From the NCBI GenBank assembly GCA_964034945.1, contig OZ035960.1, positions 104,926,933-104,990,932 of the forward strand: 64,000 nucleotides of DNA. The letters run 5' to 3'. This stretch comes from Chrysopilus asiliformis. Taxonomy: Eukaryota; Arthropoda; Insecta; Diptera; Rhagionidae. How positions within the stretch are numbered: position 1 is the first letter of the stretch; each line of letters starts with the position of its first letter. A program made the position numbers and the translations under genes. The notes under the pieces were generated by a model. The model searched no databases and was not told where the DNA came from. It was given only the letters and a program-made list of their open reading frames with translations. This document shows positions 55,388 through 64,000 of the stretch, piece after piece.

Positions 55388-55850
55388 TGCCGCGGTCACA
55401 CGACGCTGTTTTGCCAGCCGCTGGCTGCTGTTGGTTAGTAGCGCTGGCAAGTCGCAACATCAGCCAGCGTACGGAGAGGCTTCACACGATTTCTACTTTA
55501 GTAGCGCTGGCAAGTAGCGAAACAGTGGTTTGACATTTTAATCTGGGAGATTTTTTAAACAATATAAGTTACACACAAATTTAAATAAATAAACGTAAAA
55601 TAACAACTTACAATAAAAAAAACCTTACGACTTATCAGACTTTTGACAGCTCAGAAACCATGCGACAGGGTCACGTGATCCTTAGTAGCGCTGGAAAAGT
55701 AGAACGGTCTCTACTTCACTAGCGATACTAAAGTCATCACGCTGCTGCTGGTAGTAGCAACGCACTAGGGTTCACACGGTGCTGCTGAAACGGCTGCTAA
55801 CAGCCAAACAGTCACTAGCGCTGGCAAAATAGCGTCGTGTGACCGCCGCA
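55388..55850. mobile_element. MITE with TTA duplication (GCGGTCACACGACGCT ends)
   Basis: 463 bp. Ends TGCCGCGGTCACACGACGCT and the inverse of TGCGGCGGTCACACGACGCT, flanked by TTA at 55385-55387 and 55851-55853. TAGTAGCGCTGGCAAGT-like words repeat several times on each side, and TTCACACG occurs in each half. No coding remnant. Confidence 0.85.
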
Positions 55851-57239
55851 TTAGAGCTGGAACTCCAACGAACATCTTATTAAAATTAATATGCAAAACG
55901 CTCAACACTTTTATCTTGCCTGTACTTTTGAGGCCAAATCCAAATAATAAAATTAATTTTTTTAAATCAGAGCTTCAAACCGGGAATTTTTTTCCTCCGG
56001 ATTTCGGTATAATTTTTGAGTTCACTTCGTTTCCGGTTGCGTTCCGGTTTATAAAAACCGGACACCGTTCCAGTTACGGAAACCAATTTTTTTAAATCCA
56101 CAAAATTTCACTTCTTTGTCAATTTTTAAAGTCATTGTTTTTCAGCTTCTCATAAAATGTTGAGTGTGAAGAACTTTTCCAAGTTTTTTTCTTTTAAAAA
56201 ATTGTGAAATTATTTTTAAGCTTTATTATTTTTAAATTCTCCAAAAAGTTAATGCCAACATATTAAATTTTCATAAAGATTTCAAGAATTTCGTTCAAAA
56301 TTTGGTTGATGTAGGCGAGATATGATCAAATATATTCCGCCTATAGACGATACGCGTGTATTTATAAATCAATAAAAATATCTTTAAAGTCTGAAATTTT
56401 CTAAGGTATCGTATTTTTTTAAATAATTACACTGTTAGGCAACGAAATCCTTTCAAATCATTATTGTAATTTCCAATTCGAAAGAATATTATATTTTTAG
56501 TCGAAATTTTACAGACTGTCTTATTTCCCTGGTAACTGTCAAGATTTCTTTATACAATATATTCGTTTTTGTTGAATTTTCCATGAAAGAATCAAGTTTC
56601 AAATGACTTTAAAACGTGATTTTCTAAATAAACTGAAAATTAAGGGACACATGCTTGTTCCTTGAAAATCCGAAATTTCGTTGAAAATTTGAATTTCGCA
56701 TTTAGTGGCCCCGGGTGTAATAAAAAGCCAATGCGGCAAGAAATAAACACAGCTTTATAAGTAGTATTGATCGTTCGAACCTTATCATACATAGCTGAGT
56801 AGATTTTAGTCGGATTTTAAGTTTTGAAGGAAAAAGGAAGGTATTTAAGTTCTTAGCAATGTTTATCGGGGAAATAGAGCATGAATAATGCTGGAACAGA
56901 GTATGAAATAAAGATATATGCACGTAAGCTAATAAAATCGCGATTTTTCATAAAACTACCACTTATAAAACTCTCTTTCGTCCATCAAATACTCGTAGTT
57001 GATTTGATGAGAATTCTTTTTTGTAAATTAAATACGCTGTTGAATTGAAAACCTCCCCTTTTATGATTTCGTTGAGTGCATCTCGTTGAAAGCAGTAGAA
57101 ACTCAATTTAAAGCTAGAGAAATGAATGAAAACGTTTGACTGGCATTTTATCAAATTACATTCTGATGTTGAAAACATAAATTTAAAAAAAGAACTCATT
57201 TTCGAAAAAAATGAAATAAAAAAAATAAAAATATTTTTT

Positions 57240-57690
57240 TATTAAGAAAAAATGCACTAAAAAGGATGAAATAATTTTTTTGGTGCTGTGTATCAATAAA
57301 TAAAAGTGAGATAAATATTTATTTTATTTTATTTTATTTTATTTGAGGCGTTGAGAGCAAAAGTGGACCACATAATCGAGTTTTGGAAGCTTTTCCACTT
57401 TTGTACTATTATTGACTGTAAATTTTTGGAAAAAAAAATTGTGTGGGTTTTATTACTCAATATTGAAATGTTCTTTTGTGCATCCAAACGTTTTTATTTA
57501 AAAACTCACTCGCAATACTCACTTGCAAAAAAATCACGATTTCGACATGTGGGTTAGTCTACTCTTGCTCTGATAGCTTCATTTTTCATGCTTTATCTCG
57601 CTTTTATTTCTGATACACAGGACCCAAAAAATTTTTTTCTTCCATTTTAGTGCATTTTTTCTAAATAAAAGCTTTTTTTTATTTTTCTTT
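57240..57690. mobile_element. CTGTGTATCA inverted-repeat element, copy 2
   Basis: ATGCACTAAAAAGG, GTGCTGTGTATCA and GAGATAAATATTTATTTT face CTGATACACAGGACCC and TTTTAGTGCATTTTTT. It is the longer relative of 33398-33565. Confidence 0.6.
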
Positions 57691-57703
57691 ATTTGATCTT
57701 TTT

Positions 57704-57920
57704 ATACCCGTATGGTGAAACCAAAGGGTATATTAACTTTGCCTTATAATTTGTAACGCCAAGATCCCGTTATCACACACGAAAATGATTACACCAGTGT
57801 GTTTAGAATGATAAAAATAATTAATTTTTGCATGTCCGTCCGTCCGTCTGTGGCGCGGATTGCGGGCGCACGGATTGAGCTAGAGACTTGAAATGTTACG
57901 CAGATTCGTTCACTTAAACT
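57704..57920 (+). repeat. Family 1 element, left part only
   Basis: TATACCCGTATGGTGAAACC through GGCGCGGATTGCGGGCGCAC, then broken after TTACGCAGATTCG. Only three or so CCGT units remain. Confidence 0.7.
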
Positions 57921-57939
57921 TCGAACAATATAAATTCTT

Positions 57940-58080
57940 GCCTTTGAGATATCCTTACAGACTTCTTAATGTCAGATTTGGATTCAGCGACCACAAATGA
58001 GATGGAAAATCTGTAGAAAATGATAATAACGTTATCCTTACAGGACCTTCCCTTATCCTTACAACTCTAAAGAATTTTCT
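57940..58080 (+). repeat. GGATAA/TTATCC family fragment
   Basis: GAGATATCCTTACAGACTTC, TTGGATTCAGCGACCAC and AACGTTATCCTTACAGGACC mark one module. Confidence 0.6.
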
Positions 58081-58926
58081 ATCCAGTGGGATAAAATTTC
58101 CTATCCAGTGGAATATGAAAATCCGTTTACTGGTATATGAGATAGATGGCGAGGGGATTAGAGGGCAGGGGATTCTTCCTAAAAATATGGCTAAAAGCAT
58201 CGCAAGTAATGCAACGCACCGTGGTTCAAAAGTTATGTGAAAACATTCATCTTTGATAGCTTTACCAGGAACAAAATCCTTTTTTTTAATTGTAAATAAT
58301 GAAATACAAAATCAGGTTAAGGTTAACAACATTGAAAGGGGGAAGGGATGGTAAAAAAAATTCATTTCACATCAAAGGTAAAACGAAAATCAAATTTAAA
58401 CATGTCGTTTTGTACTCAATCTCTTTGTGCGTGGAGTGTAATTCTGTTGATCCAATTTCGGTGTTACTACCAACGTCCGTATAGCTTTAATTTTCAACCA
58501 TTTGACATCATTAAAAATTTACGGGTCTACATAATTCCTTACATATACAAGTATTTTATACCACTGACAACGCTAATTTGGAATTTTTCTTGTGTTTGTG
58601 TATTTTACTACCCTTTGGAAAAGGTGGGGAAAATCATGTAAGCATATTTCGAAATATACGGTAAATGAAATGGTATTTGCCTTTATCATTTAATTGAAAA
58701 AAATGTGTTTGAAATATATAAGTAGATACAGTTTAAAGAAGTTGTATAGTAAAAAAAGGATGTTACAAAATCGGTTAAGGATATTTTCGACCTTTCGGAG
58801 AATTTGTGTGATATGATTTCATTTTCGAATTCTGCAGAGGAATTACATATAAACCAAAAAATGACCGTAAAGTAAATATAACAAATTGTTATATAGGGTT
58901 ACATATTTGCCCAAGTAGCAAAAGGA

Positions 58927-59012
58927 ATTTTAAATTATTTTGCTGTTGTGATTGTGAAAATTTGAACTCCACAAATTTTCACAATCACAACAACAAAATA
59001 ACTTAAAATTTC
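58927..59012. repeat. Hairpin with about 38-bp arms
   Basis: GCTGTTGTGATTGTGAAAAT then TTG faces CAAATTTTCACAATCACAAC across a 7-base loop, with AT-rich extensions that also pair. It may be a small MITE. No duplication was resolved. Confidence 0.6.
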
Positions 59013-59439
59013 TGACAAAATAATAATTTGAAATTTCTTTTTCACACTCTCGCCGAATGCACGCAAATCACAGCGAATTGCAGAGTGTAGACGGTTTGAA
59101 ACACGATATTTTTACATGAATCAAATACTTGATTCATGATATTTTTATAGATGTATTGATGGTTTGCTGTTGACATATGATTATTGATGATTCTGTTATG
59201 ATGCTGTTATGATTCTGTTCTATAATATTGCGTTTGTCTGAATAATCGCAAAAAAAATTGCTTTTTCCGTCCTTTTTCATATTCAGCGACCTGTTCCAAA
59301 TTTTTTTTACGTAAAAGCACGACCTGTGCCTCTCAGAAACACCCTTTTATTTTGAAAACGGCCCTACCGATTTTGATGAAATTTGTAATCTTAAGATTTT
59401 CGGGGACGCGGAAGCGATTGAGCTAGGTTTCAAGTGTGT

Positions 59440-59700
59440 CAAAATTCATTTAGGTCCTGTAAGGATAACGCGAATACTCTTTTTTCCCAATTTTTCTCTG
59501 GAAAAAGTACATTAGGTGGTTTTAAGGGACACTGAAATCGAATTTGATTCTCCCAATGTTATTCCCAAGGACTTTTAAGGATAATGCGAATATTCTTTTT
59601 TCCAACTTTTCGAGAAAAACCACATTAGGAAAATTACATTCAAATTTCGATATTTTGGTCCCAAGGACCTGTTAGGATAACTCGAGTATCCTGTGCGCAT
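59440..59700 (+). repeat. GGATAA family, two diverged modules
   Basis: GGTCCTGTAAGGATAACGCG, then CATTAGGTGGTTTTAAGGGA, then a second AAGGATAATGCGAATATTC stretch and TGTTAGGATAACTCGAGTAT. Confidence 0.5.
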
Positions 59701-59849
59701 TTTTCCATATGAGAAATTTTCGAGCAACAGTGTTATTGAAGAGGCTACAAATCGACGCCTCCGTGCAAGACAATCGTATCTCTCTCGAGCTGTCAAAATC
59801 CTGACGTTTTTGTAAGAACGATAAAACGTTAATTAATATGGGGAGGAAT

Positions 59850-60007
59850 TTTTATACCCGTATGGTGAAACCAAAGGGTATATTAACTTTGCCTTACCGT
59901 TTGTAACGCCAAGATCCCGTCATCACACAAAAAAATGAATTACACCAGTGTGTTTAGAATGATAAAAATATTTAATTTTTTCATGTCCGTCCGTCTGTCC
60001 GTCTGTC

Positions 60008-60038
<31 letters not shown>

Positions 60039-60425
60039 GGCGCGGATTGCGGGCGCACGGATTGAGCTAGAGACTTGAAATTTTGCGCAGATCCGTTTTC
60101 CGTAAAATGCGAGGCTAAGTTCGTTAATGGGCAAAAATGGACCATTAGGGGGGGGTACCCCCCATACGAACGAAATCGTTTTTTGTGAATATCTCAAAAA
60201 CGGCGCATCTTATCAAAAAAGTCCAAGAACAAAAGTTATTTAGAATATGATTCTACATAAAACTCCCATACATCAAAATCCGATTGGAATGAATTTTAAA
60301 AAATCTTATTGGAAAGTTTGACTTCAAAGTGGAATTTTGGTACAACTGTTCGAATTTTGATACGAATATCACCATACGGGTCTCCAATGATTGCCAGATT
60401 GGCAATTATAGCTTTTGTTATGTTT
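59850..60425 (+). repeat. Family 1 dispersed element, near full length
   Basis: Collinear with 35436-36010 through the ends ACCCGTATGGTGAAACC and ATATCACCATACGGGTCTCC. The CCGTCTGT block is about 50 bp (59986-60037). Confidence 0.85.
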
Positions 60426-60598
60426 TTAGTTATTTTTTTGCTTATTTTGAAAGAAAAATGTTCTATCGGCAATTGTGAATCCCTAACATCTCAAAACAGT
60501 TAACGTGTTTTATTTTTTAGTGTTTTGAAAATTCAAGATTGAAGAATGTCGTAAGTCAAGTTACGATAGTCTTGCACGAATGCGTCGAAATATATTAA

Positions 60599-60848
60599 CC
60601 CTTTGTGGGCCAGGAAGTGAACAACAAAAAATCAATAACCATGACTTTTTTTTAGTTGAAAATGGTTCCAGAAAGCATTTAAAAAAAAGACATGAACTAA
60701 TTTTATGGAGGGGTGGTATTTACGCCTGTGGTATATAGAAGTATCTAGAAGTAAATATATAGAATGTTGATACTATTGGATAAGCAAAAAATATAAAGAT
60801 TTAAAGTCGATGGCACTTAAAACTACCAACGGTCGGGTCGACAAAGGG
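60599..60848. mobile_element. Probable piggyBac-like MITE, 250 bp
   Basis: TTAA at 60595-60598 and CTAA at 60849-60852. Ends CCCTTTGTGGGCC and GGTCGACAAAGGG are a partial inverted pair. No coding content. Confidence 0.5.
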
Positions 60849-62039
60849 CTAAACAAAATTTCACAAATAATTTACTCAAATATTTTTTAATGACTACCTA
60901 GTCTAAATTGCCACTTTGGTATCACTTTTAATAGCACTGGAAAAAATATTGGGACAAGTAGAAAGGATTAAATTTGTTGGGGAATAAAAAACGAAATTCG
61001 TTTCAAACAGACTTGGAGAATTGAAGATCATTTGTGTTATCAAGTCGCAATTTTTTTTTTTTGTTATAACACGTAGGTGGTCCAATCATTAAACATATTT
61101 TTTTATGTATATTATATTTTTATCTCATGGGACTTAATATTTTGTACAATTTTTTCCTTTCACATAACCTTTAAATTTAGGTTTATGCTTTTTTGTTTTG
61201 TTGAAATCGCAATTTGGATTCGGTTCCCTTTTCACCCTCTGTTATTCGAATAACTTCCGCATGCATTCAAATTAGTTTTACATATTTTAAGCCTTTTATA
61301 ATTGGGGATTGACCTTAAAATACTAACCCTTTCGTTTCAAAACATCAACAATCAGCCGCCAACTGCCAACTGTCAGCCATTGAACATCATCAAAATCCTA
61401 TCCAGATTTTCGTGATATTTCAATTTAAAGGTGGCGCTACTGTCAATTTAAAGAATCTTTTTCCCACTTGATATGACAAAGCAATTTGCTTAGGCAAGTG
61501 TAAAATTCGATTTTATACTTTTTTCTTGTTCGGTTTTTATTGTTTTAGCTGTTATTCTGTTTCTGATTTTGTTTGGCATTTGTTTTTCTATCAAAATGTA
61601 ATTACTGAGGTTTTTCGATCAGGCAATTGTTTAGGGTATAGACTAAGACATTTTTTTTTTTGCTGTTGTTGTTGACACAATGAAATTGCTACAAAAATGT
61701 CACTTTTTTATGATTCAATAAGGGGCATATGCTAGGAGTGTTGATCAAAGAAGAAACTGAAAGAAGATTTTCTCAGATTGCTGAATTACAATGGAAATCA
61801 TGAAATCATGACAATAGATCGATATACTAATACTTTTGCAGACATAAGATTTTGTGTTTATTAAAAAAAAATTGGAGGAATTTTTACTGTTACTTTTAGT
61901 TAATACCGGTATTCAAATTCAATTAGTTACATTCTTTTTCATAGCAATATTTGAAGACAAATACTCGATTTGATATTGGTCCGACTATCGCTATTAATAT
62001 CAGCAACATTTTCAAATGTCACAAAATCGACGTCATGTA

Positions 62040-62575
62040 TATCGTTGCCTTTAAGATATCCTTACAGATTTCTTAATGGCAAAATCGGATTCAGTGACCT
62101 TAAAAAACCCTTGAGAAACTTCAGGAAAGGGATAATCACGGACTTTTAAATACTTATGGACTTCTTAATACCAGAATCGAAGTCAGCAACCCCCAAACCC
62201 CGAAAATAAATTTTTCCTGGAAAATTTGAGACAAATAATAATCACGTTATCCTATCAGGATCCAAAGTTATCATTACAAATTTCTTTATGCCAAAATCGG
62301 ATTCAAAGATCCCGAAAACCCCCAAATGAGATTTTTTTCCGAGAAATTTGAGGAAAAAGATAATCACATTATCCTTACAGAACCTTCCCTTATCCTTACA
62401 AGAACGGAGTGGAGAAAATATAATATTGCCATCGGAGTTACGTATGCGTAATTTCAAATCAATCGGATGAGTGGAGTTGGTCAAAATTAGATTGCAAGAT
62501 TTGAATCTGAGAGACAGACAAACAGACAGACACGAAGGCAAACTAAATAAAAGCTTTTAAAAAAAGAAAATTTAA
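62040..62575 (+). repeat. GGATAA/TTATCC module family with tail
   Basis: Three to four modules (TTAAGATATCCTTACAGATT, CACGTTATCCTATCAGGATC, CACATTATCCTTACAGAACC) followed by the family tail TCAATCGGATGAGTGGAGTT, ACAGACACGAAGGCAAACTA, AAAGCTTTT. Confidence 0.7.
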
Positions 62576-62599
62576 ACAAAAATAGTAAATTTGACTATT

Positions 62600-62700
62600 A
62601 AGTACCGTAAAACGAGGTGGCATTGGCCCTTGGCGGGTGACTTTGGCCCAATTCACAAAAAAGTTTGTCATCCCAATATGGCCTACATTTATCATATTAC
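62600..62700. mobile_element. Possible transposon left end (GTAAAACGAGGTGGC)
   Basis: ACCGTAAAACGAGGTGGCAT then TGGCGGGTGACTTTGGCCC resembles terminal repeats of some insect DNA elements. No matching right end found. Confidence 0.25.
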
Positions 62701-62879
62701 CGGTTTTTATTTTTTACTAGTATCTTCGTTGTAGTAATTCGTTTTCAAATAAATACCAGTAATTGCTTGCCGCGCAAAATCGTGTGAGTCATAGTGCCTG
62801 TAGTATTATTAGTTAAAAGTTAAACGTACACTATTGATTCAAGGGTTGAAAATGTCTTTCTAAGATAGAAAAATATACA

Positions 62880-63070
62880 ATTTGTAGGGTGGAGGGGAAG
62901 GAGTGGTCCGACTTGATTTTATGTATGGAACGAATATGTAAAATCATACTCTAAACACATTTTGTCACGGACATGCGGAAATCAAAATCTTTTGTCATCC
63001 TAAGCACGCTGGTGTAGTTAATTTTTGTGTACGACGAGTATACCGTTTTTAACACATTGAACCAAAACTT
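62880..63070 (-). repeat. Family 1b fragment, inverted
   Basis: On plus GACATGCGGAAATCAAAATC, ACGCTGGTGTAGTTAATTTT and GTATACCGTTTTTAACACAT are the inverse of the family 1b left end. Confidence 0.5.
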
Positions 63071-63139
63071 TTAATGTCGAATAGAATTCTTAGTTTTTCT
63101 GCTAACAGTTTGTATTTTTATCAGGTTATTTTAGATTCA

Positions 63140-63500
63140 CAATTCTTTGCAAGATGACGAAAACGAAATTGAAATTGGTTCAGTGAATCAAAAGATATAA
63201 GATTGAAGGACTTAAAGAGACGGAGGGTGATTTTTTTTGTACTAAAGCATTCCTTTATATATATTTCAACCCTAAAGCGAAAACGCGATCAGAATCGGTT
63301 CAATGGATTAAAAGGTATCAGGAGAGGGGATTTAAAGTGTGGGGGGAACGGTGTTTTTTTTGCACTAAAATCTTCTTCCTATAATATCCAGCCGAATTTC
63401 AAAAACAAAACCGAAATCGATTGAGTGGATCAAAAGTTATGAGGGGAGGACAAACAAACATTCAAACTCTAACCCCAAACGCATAAACCCTTTCCGTTCC
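63140..63500 (+). repeat. Three diverged tandem modules of about 110 bp
   Basis: Each module has a core like CGAAAACG...GAAATTGGTTCAGTGAATC or ATCGATTGAGTGGATC, then AAAAGTTAT or AAAGGTATC and a G-rich stretch, then GCACTAAAATC-like text. A short AAACAAACATTCAAACTCTA tail follows. Such modules occur in 3' ends of several insect transposons; family unknown. Confidence 0.5.
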
Positions 63501-64000
63501 GTTAGGGATAAAAAGAATCTCACTACTTTTGGAAGAAGAACAATTTTAGAAAATTTTCGATTGTGAGAAAATTTTCGATTGTGAGAAAATTTTACGGGAT
63601 TTTTTTAAATAAAAAGGTATTACAGGCCGAAGTTATTCAAAAAACTACACGGAACGAGACAATCTTTAACTACCAAGGTCAAATATACCCTTAAATTGAA
63701 AACTTCACAGCAAGAATATCGTAACGCTATGTGTTGACCTTTTTCTTAATTTATAGCAGCGAAATGTCGCTAAAATATCGCGCCGTCCCAGAAAAATGTC
63801 GCCTCAGGCTGTGGCTTTTCTCCTAGAGCCCAGCCAAAATGTCTAGTCAATTAATGTGAATTTAATGAAATTCAAGACAACACTTTTTAGTCATTATTAA
63901 AGAGTTAAAGGTGAAGAGTTAGAGCAGTAGTTGCATTTGTTTCATGCTATACATATATAAAGAATTAAAAACCACATGGCAATGTCACCACCATGGCCAT

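Larger units (their letters stand above)
36539..64000 (-). other. 5-HT2A: Probable upstream intron of the receptor gene (at least 27 kb)
   Basis: A receptor exon for TM1-TM2 is required upstream but was not recognised here. The stretch is repeats plus plain AT-rich DNA. Stretches where I saw nothing are 36540-37015, 37170-37680, 40100-41870, 47550-48190, 49931-50095, 50230-51380, 53780-55380, 55855-57235, 58090-58900, 59020-59400, 60850-62040 and 63500-64000. The assignment as intron is inference. Confidence 0.6.

Noticed and set aside
36539..64000. Search for the receptor exon encoding TM1-TM2
   Set aside because: No stretch resembling a TM2 motif with a donor in the right phase was spotted by eye. 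It is most likely outside the window, though a missed short exon cannot be excluded.

Overview
The window looks like insect nuclear DNA, most likely from a fly (Diptera). It is AT-rich, carries one split gene with long introns, and is packed with transposon debris. The only host gene recognised is a serotonin receptor of the 5-HT2 type (closest in memory to insect 5-HT2A) on the minus strand. Five coding exons are present, from transmembrane helix 3 to the stop codon: 36538-36306, 31279-31060, 14849-14717, 10730-10545 and 10430-9233. Every splice site fits GT/AG and the frame closes exactly, giving 655 residues. Exons for the N-terminus and helices 1-2 were not found and presumably lie beyond 64,000, so the 27 kb to the right of 36538 is probably intron. 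Positions 1 to about 9,200 lie downstream of the stop codon.

Nearly everything else is repeats. Two elements look intact: a Tc1/mariner transposon at 17664-18964 (356-aa transposase, perfect 29-bp inverted ends, TA duplication) and a CR1-like LINE on the minus strand (992-aa endonuclease/reverse transcriptase, 42771-45749, with a poly-A tail). A tandem array of about 14 copies of a 281/283-bp unit fills 19244-23251 inside the third intron recognised. Each unit is a fold-back element with 61-bp arms plus a 62-bp linker, so the satellite seems to have grown from a fold-back transposon.

The most striking pattern is the number of small non-autonomous DNA elements whose target duplications can be read directly. 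More than ten unrelated ones have a 3-bp TTA or TAA duplication, as PIF/Harbinger elements do, and many begin AG and end CT. Three of this kind keep fragments of Harbinger-like coding sequence (25098-25731, 15976-16631, 52537-52903). A second set has TTAA duplications, as piggyBac elements do. One element has a hAT-like 8-bp duplication. Several insertions can be checked inside the window because an uninterrupted paralogous copy of the target is also present.

Three large dispersed families make up much of the rest. Family 1 (ends ACCCGTATGGTGA) holds a CCGTCTGT microsatellite. Family 2 holds a GACAGACC microsatellite. A third is built from roughly 130-140-bp modules containing GGATAA/TTATCC. 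No tRNA, rRNA or CRISPR array was recognised.
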